Shown here piece by piece: positions 6,397 to 13,758 of a DNA stretch of 14,478 nt (position 1 is its first letter; every line of letters begins with the position of its first letter). A program made the position numbers and the translations under genes. The stretch comes from an uncultured Collinsella sp. Lineage in GTDB: Bacteria; Actinomycetota; Coriobacteriia; Coriobacteriales; Coriobacteriaceae. Location of the stretch: NCBI GenBank assembly GCA_900551015.1, contig URUI01000052.1, forward strand, positions 1 through 14,478. Direction: 5' to 3'. The notes under the pieces are model-generated. The model made no database searches. It saw only the letters and a list, made by a program, of their open reading frames with translations, and was not told where the DNA came from.

Positions 6397-7017
6397 TTAG
6401 GCCATACGGATGGCGACGAGACCATTCTTGGCACCCGGGACAGCGCCCTTGACCAAGATGAGGTTCTGCTCGGCATCGATGCGGACAACGGAAAGGTTCT
6501 TGACGGTAACGCGCTCGTTACCCATGTGACCGGCCATCTTGACGCCCTTGAGGACGCGCGCAGGATAGGCGCACTGACCGATAGAACCGGGGTGACGCTG
6601 GAAGTGAGAACCATGCGTCATAGGACCGCGGCGCTGACCCCAGCGCTTGATGCGACCCTGGAAGCCCTTACCCTTGGAGGTACCGATGACGTCGACCTTC
6701 TCGACATCAGCGAAATCAGCGACGGTGACGACCTCGCCGACCTTGTGCTCCTCGCCGTTCTCGACGCGGACCTCACGAAGGAAGCGGACAGGCTCGACGC
6801 CAGCCTTGGCGAAGTGACCAGCCATGGGCTTGTTCACGTTCTTGGCCTTGATGTCGCCGAAACCGATCTGGACGGCGTCATAGCCGTCGGTTGCCTGAGT
6901 TTTAACCTGCGAGACAGCGCAGGGGCCAGCCTGGATGACCGTGACGGGAACGACGTTATCGTCCTCGTCCCAAACCTGGGTCATGCCAATCTTGCGGCCG
7001 AGAATCATGCTGATCAA
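6397..7017 (-). CDS. rplC: 50S ribosomal protein L3
   Basis: L3 binds the 3' end of 23S rRNA and reaches toward the peptidyl transferase centre. Motifs: ILGRKIGMTQVWDED at the N-terminus, KGKGFQGRIKRWGQRRGPMTHGSHFQR and HRHPGSIG-like sequence (here RHPGSIGQ) around residue 140, and PGAKNGLV near the end. The length is 206 residues from a TTG at 7017 (MISMILGRK), or 203 from the ATG at 7008. The family often has a few residues before ILG, which favours 7017, but neither start has a strong Shine-Dalgarno. rpsJ, the usual upstream gene, is absent here. Confidence 0.95.
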   Translation of the reverse strand: MISMILGRKIGMTQVWDEDDNVVPVTVIQAGPCAVSQVKTQATDGYDAVQIGFGDIKAKNVNKPMAGHFAKAGVEPVRFLREVRVENGEEHKVGEVVTVADFADVEKVDVIGTSKGKGFQGRIKRWGQRRGPMTHGSHFQRHPGSIGQCAYPARVLKGVKMAGHMGNERVTVKNLSVVRIDAEQNLILVKGAVPGAKNGLVAIRMA

Positions 7018-7206
7018 GATATGATCCCAACTCTCGCGTGGTCTTGGGACAATGCGTACACCACCGAGCGTACGCCCCTAGAGGACCACTACTTACACGA
7101 CGTGCTCCCCAGCCTTGTATTTCGCCCGGACTACCTGACAACCCTATTAAGCAGGCATTTTGTCCAGCCAGAATACTCCCCTGGTTTCACACAGCTGTTT
7201 AGTATA
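7018..7206 (-). promoter_or_regulatory. Promoter and long leader of the rplC operon
   Basis: A good -10 box, TATACT, lies at 7201-7206 on the minus strand. A transcript starting about 7 bases on would have a leader of roughly 175 nt. The -35 region is weak (TGGATA is 14 bp upstream of the -10; TCGATG is at 18). The leader contains two short inverted repeats near the start codon: GCGTAC/GTACGC (7054-7059 with 7070-7075) and TCCCAA/TTGGGA (7025-7030 with 7044-7049). The second would bury the GGGA that is the only Shine-Dalgarno-like sequence near rplC. The layout resembles the L4-controlled S10 leader of E. coli, but that is an analogy only. Confidence 0.5.
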
Positions 7207-7278
7207 CACGGCTGCGGGCGTATCCATCGAGATTCATATTTCACTCACATTGTTTACGCAGGTAAAGTGCGTGGATGG

Positions 7279-7429
7279 CTCCCGAGCACGGCGGAGGGCC
7301 GGAGAAATATATTAAGGTCCCTGCTCTACAGTCCTGCGCAAGACGGAGAGCACATTAAGTGCTCTCCTTTGCGTGCGGAACTCGCGATGACCTTAATATA
7401 TTTCTCCGGCCCTCCGCCGTGCTCGGGAG
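7279..7429. repeat. Perfect 41-bp inverted repeat enclosing a second hairpin
   Basis: The 41 bases at 7279-7319 are the exact reverse complement of 7389-7429. The arms start CTCCCGAGCACGGCGG and end ATATATTAAGGTC, so they are GC-rich outside and AT-rich inside. The 69-bp centre holds a further perfect 9-bp hairpin, GGAGAGCAC / GTGCTCTCC (7345-7353 with 7359-7367, loop ATTAA), with weaker CGCAA/TTGCG pairing outside it. No target duplication is evident in the flanks and no protein frame is present. It lies between the end of the histidine phosphatase gene and the ribosomal operon promoter. It may be a MITE-like element, a structured RNA, or an assembly artefact. Confidence 0.9.
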
Positions 7430-7467
7430 ACGACACGTTGATGTCTGCTTAACTCTGCTCGCTCAGG

Positions 7468-8094
7468 CTAATGACTTTGTTGGGGGTCCACTATTTGCTG
7501 GAGGGTGAACTTGCATTGCATTGGCTCGCCCTCTACTTGTGGCTTTGCCTCATCGAAATCAAAAATCATGATGGCGCAGTTGGGGAGTTTTGTTGGGAGC
7601 TCGAAGCCCTCTGGGGCTGCAGCCTTGATGAATTGGCGGCTGGCGCTGCCGTGGCTTACTGCTAGGAGGGTTTCGATCCCCTCGGCGCCCATGAGATTGG
7701 TGAGGGTGGCTACCATGCGCTCCTGCAGGGCATGACTTCCTTCTCCTCCAAAGGGGACCAAGTCCTCGCCGGGGTCCCAGACGTCGGTGGGTAGGGCGTC
7801 GTGGGGGCCTTCTTCGAAGGTGCCGTAGCTGCGCTCGATGATGCCTTCGCAGGGCTCGACTGCTGCATCCCGGCCGAGGAGTTCGGTTGCGACGAGACTT
7901 GCCGTGTCCATGGCTCGGCCTAAGGGCGAAGAGACCACTTTGTCGGGGACGACGCCGTGGGCTTTGAGCCATGCGGCTGCCATTCCCGCTTGCTTGCGGC
8001 CCAGATCGGTCAACGGAGAATCGCAGCGGCCTTGGACGAGCTTTTTAACGTTGAATTCTGTCTGACCGTGGCGGAGTAGATATAGACGCTTCAT
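7468..8094 (-). CDS. Histidine phosphatase family protein (phosphoglycerate mutase-like)
   Basis: This is a member of the RHG branch, which forms a phosphohistidine intermediate. The N-terminal motif LLRHGQTEFN contains the catalytic His9. Arg8 and Arg60 (SSPLGRAMDTA), the likely acid Glu87, and the second His148 (VSHGSASRQF) complete the set. The length of 208 residues fits PhoE/CobC/GpmB-like small phosphatases better than dPGM (about 230-250). The substrate cannot be read from the sequence; sugar phosphates or nucleotides are typical. The start is ATG at 8094 with GGGGAG just upstream. It lies 39 bp after the transporter gene and may share its transcript. Confidence 0.9.
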   Translation of the reverse strand: MKRLYLLRHGQTEFNVKKLVQGRCDSPLTDLGRKQAGMAAAWLKAHGVVPDKVVSSPLGRAMDTASLVATELLGRDAAVEPCEGIIERSYGTFEEGPHDALPTDVWDPGEDLVPFGGEGSHALQERMVATLTNLMGAEGIETLLAVSHGSASRQFIKAAAPEGFELPTKLPNCAIMIFDFDEAKPQVEGEPMQCKFTLQQIVDPQQSH

Positions 8095-8133
8095 GCTCTC
8101 CCCTTCTGTATAACTTGCTTTGCTGGCACAGCC

Positions 8134-9294
8134 CTACTCGTGGGTATGGCCTACGTAGTCTTCGTCGATCGTGATCTTGGCGACCGACTTGGGATATTCC
8201 GATTCGACCCGTTTCGCCAGCGCGCGCTTCAGGTCCTCGGCGCTCATCGCCAAATCCGAGGGACGTACGCAGTCAAAGATCACGTTGGTATGCGTGGGGC
8301 CCGGAACACAGCGTAGGTCGTGGATCGAGAGGCGGCTATCAATCTCTTGAGCCATAGCGTTGATGCGCAGACGCATGCTCGCCACCTTTGGATCGTCGGT
8401 CACGATGGGATCGTAATGGAGCGTGACGATCATGCCGTCTTCGACCCTAAACGACTGCTCGATGTTATCGAGCGTGTCGTGACTTTCCAGCGGGCTGGCC
8501 TCGGCTGCCATCTCGGCGTGAGCGCTTGCGAACTTCCTGCCCGGGCCGTAGTCGTGAACCATCAAATCGTGAACGCCCAAAACGCCGGGGTAGCTCATGA
8601 TCTTGTCTCGAATGTGCTTGACCAGCTTTGGATCGGGTGCCTGGCCCAAAAGCGGGCTCACCGTATCCAGGATGAGCTCAAAGCCGCTCCAGCCGATATA
8701 GGCGCCAACGGCAAGGCCGACCCATGCGTCAAGATTGATGTGCGTCACCTGCGAAACAATTGCGCACGCCAGCACGGCACCCGTAGCTAGGACATCGTTC
8801 TTTGAGTCCTGAGCGGTCGCATGCAGCGTCTCGGACTCAATGCGATCGCCGAGCTTTTGGTTGAGGGCCGCCATCCAGAGCTTAACAATCATCGAAAGCA
8901 CCAAGACTGCCACCAGGGCAAGCGAGAACTCGACAGGTTCGGGGTGGATGATGCGCTCAACCGAGGACTTCACCAGCTCAACGCCAATCAGCAGCACGAG
9001 CGCCGCCACGACCAGACCCGAGAGATACTCGTAGCGGCCATGTCCGTAAGGATGCTCGGGGTCGGCCGGCTTGCCCGCCAGCTTAAAGCCAAGCACGCTC
9101 ACGATGTTCGAGCTGGCATCAGACAGGTTGTTCATAGCGTCCGCCACAATCGAAACCGATCCCGACAGCACGCCAATTGCACCCTTCGCAGCGCAAAGCG
9201 CAACATTGGCGAGAATACACACTATGCCCGTCAACGTTCCCACGCGCGCACGGTCGCCCTGCGCACGACGAACAATCCACTCGACCATCCTCAT
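8134..9294 (-). CDS. Cation diffusion facilitator family transporter, manganese-type metal site
   Basis: An inner-membrane proton-coupled exporter of divalent metal. Six TM segments fill residues 20 to about 220, followed by a cytoplasmic domain that is longer than usual (386 residues in total against about 300). TM2 carries DAMNNLSDASS, giving N55xxxD59; TM5 carries D163xxxD167 (AQDSKNDVL). The loop motif HPYGHGRYEY is at 81-90. The N-D/D-D pattern is the one known in Mn exporters such as MneP and MntE, unlike the HxxxD sites of zinc exporters, so manganese is the best guess. The end is His-containing (VGHTHE). The start is ATG at 9294 (next ATG 9288). A possible weak promoter lies just upstream. 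Confidence 0.92.
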   Translation of the reverse strand: MRMVEWIVRRAQGDRARVGTLTGIVCILANVALCAAKGAIGVLSGSVSIVADAMNNLSDASSNIVSVLGFKLAGKPADPEHPYGHGRYEYLSGLVVAALVLLIGVELVKSSVERIIHPEPVEFSLALVAVLVLSMIVKLWMAALNQKLGDRIESETLHATAQDSKNDVLATGAVLACAIVSQVTHINLDAWVGLAVGAYIGWSGFELILDTVSPLLGQAPDPKLVKHIRDKIMSYPGVLGVHDLMVHDYGPGRKFASAHAEMAAEASPLESHDTLDNIEQSFRVEDGMIVTLHYDPIVTDDPKVASMRLRINAMAQEIDSRLSIHDLRCVPGPTHTNVIFDCVRPSDLAMSAEDLKRALAKRVESEYPKSVAKITIDEDYVGHTHE

Positions 9295-9365
9295 CAGTCC
9301 CCACGGTACTACCTATATATCTATTGCTCAAACGGATTGTAGTGTAGCCACTTTGTCCTCCAGAT

Positions 9366-9400
9366 ACAAAAAGGCCGCAGCCCACACGGGCCGCAGCCTT
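9366..9400 (-). terminator. Intrinsic terminator after the EIIC gene
   Basis: On the minus strand a 13-pair stem with two mismatches (arms at 9388-9400 and 9371-9383, loop of 4) is followed by TTTTTGT from 9370 down. It sits about 40 bp past the EIIC stop codon. A second hairpin precedes it: GACAAAGGA (9408-9416) with TCCTTTTGTC (9421-9430), one bulged T. Confidence 0.85.
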
Positions 9401-9438
9401 GGAATATGACAAAGGAATCGTCCTTTTGTCGCACAGAT

Positions 9439-10653
9439 TTATGCGCTTGCTTCAGCAGCGCTCGCCACTGTTTCGAGCGAATCAGCTTCGTCTTCTGCCG
9501 CCTGCACCTTTGTCGGCACCACGCCAAAGCAGTAGCTCAGCGCCGCAGACACCGCAAATGCTGCGCCGCCGGCAGCGCAGCACCACAGCAGATTCGAGAT
9601 GCCGCCCGTGGCAAAGCCAATGACCATAAGAACATTCGTCATACCGATAGTATAAGCCGTAACGTGGCCTACGGCCGCAACAAGGCCTCCGACGGCGCCG
9701 CCAACGGCCATGCACGTCAGACACCTGCCATATTTAAAGCCGCATCCGTACAGCGCTGGCTCGCTTACGCCGCCAAGAATACCCGAGATTGAATAGCCCA
9801 GCATGAGCGCCTTCTCGTCCTTATCCGCAACGCGGAGCGACGCGCCAAAGGGCATACCCCAAACGGCGAACGTTGCCATCGTCGCGGCGATCAGGATGCA
9901 CGAATCCGTTCCCACACTCATAAACTGCGCATAGGCGAGCGATAGGACAACGTTGCTGACACCCGCGATCTTAAGAAACTCCCAGCCCGCGGCAAGCCCC
10001 ATGAGCGTGAGCAGCGACACGATGCCACCGGAATTGCCAAGCATAAACATAAGCTGTCCCAACAGCATGCCCAGATAGCTGCCTGCCGGCGCCGTAACAC
10101 ACAGCGACACCGGAACCATAACGAGCATGGTTGCAAACGGTACAAAAGAAAACGCCACAGCCTGAGGGATAGTGCGCTTAAAGAAACGCTCCACCTGCCA
10201 TAGCACGGGCACCGAGATGAGAACCGGAATAACAGTCGTTGTGTAATCGTTGACCGGCGCGGGAAGCAGACCATACACGAAAGCCATCGCTGCCCCCGTC
10301 GTCGATGCGGCATCGACGAGCTTAAGCAGATCGGGCGCAATCAATACGCCGCCCAGCATCATGCCCAGCTGCTCCGAGCAACCGAGCTGGCGGGCGGCCG
10401 CCCAACCAAGATAAATGGGCAAAAAGTAGTAGCCGGCGTTATAGAGCCAACTGTAGAACAGGCGATAGATTTCGGAATCGGCAGACCACAGGCCCAGCAT
10501 GCCTTCGCCCATAACGACGGCGGCGGTGCGGAACAACGCCGCGCAAACAATAAACGGCAGCGCCGACATCATGCTTTTGGACAGATAGTCCACCACGGCC
10601 ATGGCGTTTGATGAAACCGTCGTTGTAAACGAGGTGTTAGAAACTTGTGACAT
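9439..10653 (-). CDS. PTS sugar transporter, EIIC domain only (beta-glucoside-like)
   Basis: The 404-residue protein is almost entirely hydrophobic, with about ten membrane segments, and ends in an acidic Ala-rich tail. GGVSEPALYG (294-303) corresponds to the ITEPAIYG motif of the glucose/beta-glucoside EIIC superfamily, and SALPFIVCAALF at 30-41 is the typical first segment. It has no EIIB domain (no phosphorylatable Cys site) and no EIIA. Partner genes are not in the window, so it must borrow them or act without phosphorylation. I chose ATG at 10653, with AAAGG six bases upstream; the open frame continues to 10953 only as a shadow of accDA. It starts 40 bp after the accDA stop, so it could be read through. 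Confidence 0.88.
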   Translation of the reverse strand: MSQVSNTSFTTTVSSNAMAVVDYLSKSMMSALPFIVCAALFRTAAVVMGEGMLGLWSADSEIYRLFYSWLYNAGYYFLPIYLGWAAARQLGCSEQLGMMLGGVLIAPDLLKLVDAASTTGAAMAFVYGLLPAPVNDYTTTVIPVLISVPVLWQVERFFKRTIPQAVAFSFVPFATMLVMVPVSLCVTAPAGSYLGMLLGQLMFMLGNSGGIVSLLTLMGLAAGWEFLKIAGVSNVVLSLAYAQFMSVGTDSCILIAATMATFAVWGMPFGASLRVADKDEKALMLGYSISGILGGVSEPALYGCGFKYGRCLTCMAVGGAVGGLVAAVGHVTAYTIGMTNVLMVIGFATGGISNLLWCCAAGGAAFAVSAALSYCFGVVPTKVQAAEDEADSLETVASAAEASA

Positions 10654-10668
10654 GGAACGCCTTTCCCA

Positions 10669-10699
10669 ATGTGACATGCGGGCTGTCCCTTTGTCACAT
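10669..10699. repeat. 8-bp inverted repeat across the accDA/EIIC junction
   Basis: ATGTGACA (10669-10676) and TGTCACAT (10692-10699) form a perfect inverted repeat with a 15-base centre that includes GGGCTGTCCC. A third copy, TGTGACAT, overlaps the EIIC start codon at 10646-10653. The repeat covers the accDA stop codon. No T-run follows on either strand, so it is not a standard terminator. Confidence 0.6.
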
Positions 10700-12418
10700 C
10701 GTGCGGTACTGACCGATTGCGCGGTACTTTTCGTAGCGGAGGTTTGTGAGGGTCGCGTCGTCGAGCTGCCCAAGCGTATCGAAGGCATCAAATGCCGAGG
10801 ACATGACGGCACCGGCGATCTCCTCATGCGACAGGCCCCTATCGTCGACAATGCCGTCGATGATGCCGAGCGCCAACAGATCGGGGGCCGTGAGCTTAAG
10901 CGCCTCAGCGGCCTCATTCGCGCGCTCGGTATCCTTCCACAGGATCGACGCACAGGCCTCGGGGCTCACGACCGAATAGGCCGAGCTTGAGAGCATCAGG
11001 ATGCGGTCGGCCACGGACAGCGCCAGCGCGCCACCAGAGCCGCCCTCGCCTGTCACCACCGAGACAATCGGCGTCTTAAGGCCGCTCATCTCCATGAGAT
11101 TCTGGGCAATCGCCTCGCCCTGGCCGCGCTCCTCGGCACCGATGCCGCAAAACGCGCCCGAAGTATCAACCAGGCACAGAACCGGCCGACCAAACTTTTC
11201 GGCCTGGCGCATCAGACGACGCGCTTTGCGGTAACCCTCGGGATGCGCCATGCCAAAGTTGCGGCGCATACGCTCTTTGGTCGTGGTGCCGCGCTCGATG
11301 GCGATGACCGTTACGGGGCGTCCGTCTTTCCAGCCAATGCCAGCCACCACAGCGGCGTCGTCGCCAAAGTAACGGTCGCCGTGCAGCTCTACGAATCCGT
11401 CGAGGCCCAACGAGATCATCTCGCCTGCCGTGGCGCGGTTCGCCGAGCGAGTCTGTTTGACGATTTCGAGCGCGCTTTTTGGTGCGGCCGAGCGCTTAAA
11501 CAAGTGTCCCAGCTTTTTGCCGCGACGACCCATATGCACGATCTCATGCGGAGCCCCTAGGCCGGGCGCGTGCCCTTCGTGCAGCGCCAGCAGCTCGCCT
11601 ACCGTGAGCGCAATCTCGCCACGCAGAACAACGGCATCGCAAAAGCCGTGCTCCAGCAAAAACTCGGAGCGCTGAAATCCCTTGGGCAGGCGCTTGTGCA
11701 TGTTCTGCTCGATCACGCGCGGTCCGGCAAATGCCGTCAGGGCATCGGGCTCGGCCAGGATAATGTCGCCCTCCATGGCAAAGCTCGCGGTTACGCCGCC
11801 GGTCGTGGGGTCGGTGAGCACCGTGATATACAGGCCGCCCGCCTCGCTGTGGCGCCTAACCGCCGCAGAAATCTTGGCCATCTGCATGAGCGATGTCACG
11901 CCCTCTTGCATGCGCGCACCGCCCGAAACGGTAAAGCCGACAACTGGCAATCCCAGCTCGGTCGCATGCTCAAATGTGCGACAGATCTTCTCGCCCACCA
12001 CGGAGCCCATCGAGCCCATCATAAAGTTGGCATCCATAAAGAAGAGCGCGGTATCGCAACCGCAGATTTTGCCCCTGCCGCACACAACGGCATCGCGCTC
12101 GCCCGAACGCTCACTCACGCTCTTGAGTTTGTCGGCATAACCGGGAAACGAGAGGAAGTCCTCCGACGCCAGATTAGCATCCCATTCCTCAAACGTGCCC
12201 TCGTCGACCGTCATGCGCATACGGTCGCGCCCACTCACGCGAAAGTGCTTGCCGCAACGGGGGCACACCTCGAGGTTGTCGTGCAGGCGTGCCTCATCGA
12301 TCACACGGCGGCACTCCGGGCACTTGATAAACACGTGGCGCGCGGGAAACTCGGCGCATGACTCGGTCATCGGCCCCTCGAGGACGTTGACCGTCTTCGC
12401 TTTCCTATTCATCAGCAT
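10694..12418 (-). CDS. accDA: Fused acetyl-CoA carboxylase carboxyltransferase, beta-alpha (AccD-AccA)
   Basis: Transfers the carboxyl group from carboxybiotin to acetyl-CoA, giving malonyl-CoA. Residues 1 to about 290 are AccD: a four-Cys zinc finger C33-C36/C52-C55 (KCPEC, VCPRC), then VSGGARMQEG (164-173) and DPTTGGVTASFA. Residues from about 310 are AccA: ELHGDR (344-349), FGMAHPEGYRKA, and the oxyanion region GEGGSGGALAL (457-467) with SPEACASILWKD (485-496). Both halves look complete, so one 574-residue chain replaces two proteins of about 300 each. The start ATG at 12418 overlaps the accC end by 14 bases (ATG at 12412 is an alternative), which implies coupled translation. Confidence 0.96.
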   Translation of the reverse strand: MLMNRKAKTVNVLEGPMTESCAEFPARHVFIKCPECRRVIDEARLHDNLEVCPRCGKHFRVSGRDRMRMTVDEGTFEEWDANLASEDFLSFPGYADKLKSVSERSGERDAVVCGRGKICGCDTALFFMDANFMMGSMGSVVGEKICRTFEHATELGLPVVGFTVSGGARMQEGVTSLMQMAKISAAVRRHSEAGGLYITVLTDPTTGGVTASFAMEGDIILAEPDALTAFAGPRVIEQNMHKRLPKGFQRSEFLLEHGFCDAVVLRGEIALTVGELLALHEGHAPGLGAPHEIVHMGRRGKKLGHLFKRSAAPKSALEIVKQTRSANRATAGEMISLGLDGFVELHGDRYFGDDAAVVAGIGWKDGRPVTVIAIERGTTTKERMRRNFGMAHPEGYRKARRLMRQAEKFGRPVLCLVDTSGAFCGIGAEERGQGEAIAQNLMEMSGLKTPIVSVVTGEGGSGGALALSVADRILMLSSSAYSVVSPEACASILWKDTERANEAAEALKLTAPDLLALGIIDGIVDDRGLSHEEIAGAVMSSAFDAFDTLGQLDDATLTNLRYEKYRAIGQYRTM

Positions 12419-13748
12419 AGAGATGCCCCATCAGATCGGTGTGATACATGCCCGACAAAAACTCGTCGTTTGCCAGCACGTCGAGCTGCAGTTCGCTGTT
12501 TTCGCTCACGCCCTCAATCACGAGCTCGCCCAGGGCCGAGCGCATCTTGCGAATGGCGCCGTCACGCGTGGGCGCACACACGATGAGCTTGCCGAGCATG
12601 GAGTCGTAGTACGGCGGAACTGTCGCACCGGTGAACATGGCCGAATCCCAGCGCACGCGCGGACCACCCGGCACACGCAACGCGGTGACCGTTCCACATG
12701 ACGGTAGAAAGTCCGGCGTTTCGGCATTGATGCGGCACTCCATGGCGTGGTTGCGGACCGGTACGTCCTCCTGCTCAAAGGGCAGAGGCTGGCCGGCAGC
12801 CACGCGCAGCTGCCACTTAACTAGGTCGGTATCGGTCACAAACTCCGTAACCGGATGCTCCACCTGCAAGCGCGTGTTCATTTCCATAAAGTAGAAATTG
12901 CCGTCATCTGAGTACAAAAACTCGATGGTGCCAGCGCCCTCATAGCCAACGGCACGAGCCAGGTCGCGCGCGGCCTTGTGCATACGGGCACGAATATCAT
13001 CGCGTCCGTCGAGGCACGGCGCGGGGCTCTCCTCGATCAGCTTTTGGTTGCGGCGCTGCACCGAGCACTCGCGCTCGCCGAGCGAAAACACATGGCCCTG
13101 CTTATCGGCCATAATCTGTACCTCAACGTGATGCGCCGGCGCAACGAACTTCTCCATGTAGCACTCGCCGTCGCCAAAAACGGCCTCACCCTCGGCACGC
13201 GCCTCGATGAACGCCTTTGCCGCATCTTCCACGCGCTCGACCTTGCGAATACCGCGACCGCCGCCGCCCGCGCGCGCCTTAATAAGCACGGGGCAGCCGA
13301 TGCGCTCGGCCTCGGCCGTTGCTTCCTCGGGGCTTTTGAGCAAATCGCAGCCCGGCACGATGGGCACGCCCGCAGCAGCGGCCGTTCGGCGTGCGGCGTC
13401 CTTGTCGCCCATGCTGTCGATCACCTCGGCCGAAGGACCGACAAACGCCAGACCGAACTTGTCGCAGTCGCGCACGAAGCTCGCCTTCTCGGAAAAGAAG
13501 CCATAGCCGGGATGAATTGCCTTAGCTCCCGACTTTACGGCACAGGTGAGCACGGCATCGTCGTTGAGGTAGCTCTCGGCAAGACGCGAGCCGCCGATGC
13601 AATACGCCTCGTCGGCAAGCTGCACGTGTAGCGCGTCCGCATCGGCCGTGGAATAAACGGCGACGGTCTTGATGCCCATATCGCGGCACGCGCGGATAAC
13701 ACGGACCGCGACTTCTCCGCGGTTGGCGATGAGCACTTTGTCGAACAT
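12405..13748 (-). CDS. accC: Acetyl-CoA carboxylase biotin carboxylase subunit
   Basis: Carboxylates biotin on AccB using ATP and bicarbonate. The 447-residue product spans the whole family: MFDKVLIANRGEVAVRVIRA at the N-terminus, AIHPGYGFFSE (78-87), the ATP-grasp glycine loop LIKARAGGGGRG (155-166, Lys157), and FMEMNTRLQVEHPVTE (287-302) with the metal-binding Glu289 and Asn291 and catalytic Arg293. The chosen start is ATG at 13748 with AAGGAAGG upstream. The frame stays open to 13883, but that part overlaps fabZ and is not AccC-like. It lies 10 bp after fabZ and overlaps accDA at its end. Confidence 0.97.
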   Translation of the reverse strand: MFDKVLIANRGEVAVRVIRACRDMGIKTVAVYSTADADALHVQLADEAYCIGGSRLAESYLNDDAVLTCAVKSGAKAIHPGYGFFSEKASFVRDCDKFGLAFVGPSAEVIDSMGDKDAARRTAAAAGVPIVPGCDLLKSPEEATAEAERIGCPVLIKARAGGGGRGIRKVERVEDAAKAFIEARAEGEAVFGDGECYMEKFVAPAHHVEVQIMADKQGHVFSLGERECSVQRRNQKLIEESPAPCLDGRDDIRARMHKAARDLARAVGYEGAGTIEFLYSDDGNFYFMEMNTRLQVEHPVTEFVTDTDLVKWQLRVAAGQPLPFEQEDVPVRNHAMECRINAETPDFLPSCGTVTALRVPGGPRVRWDSAMFTGATVPPYYDSMLGKLIVCAPTRDGAIRKMRSALGELVIEGVSENSELQLDVLANDEFLSGMYHTDLMGHLYADE

Positions 13749-13758
13749 GAAGCCTTCC

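Noticed and set aside
7345..7370. Central hairpin GGAGAGCAC/GTGCTCTCC as the terminator of the histidine phosphatase gene
   Set aside because: On the minus strand no T-run follows the stem; the short TTT is on the plus strand, where no gene ends.
7279..7429. The 41-bp inverted repeat as an invertible promoter
   Set aside because: The centre is only 69 bp and is itself mostly palindromic, so inversion would change little. No recombinase gene is nearby. Kept only as a weak option.
4396..7452. Plus-strand open frames at 4396-5274, 5325-6383 and 6526-7452
   Set aside because: All are antisense to rplB, rplW/rplD and rplC, with the same shadow composition and no ribosome binding sites that fit.
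10669..10699. CRP/FNR-type operator
   Set aside because: TGTGA and TCACA halves are about 20 bases apart rather than 6, so a standard CRP dimer would not fit.
10654..10953. N-terminal extension of the EIIC frame into accDA
   Set aside because: The extra 100 residues are Arg/Ser-rich shadow sequence overlapping the AccA domain. The ATG at 10653 has a ribosome site and starts a normal EIIC.
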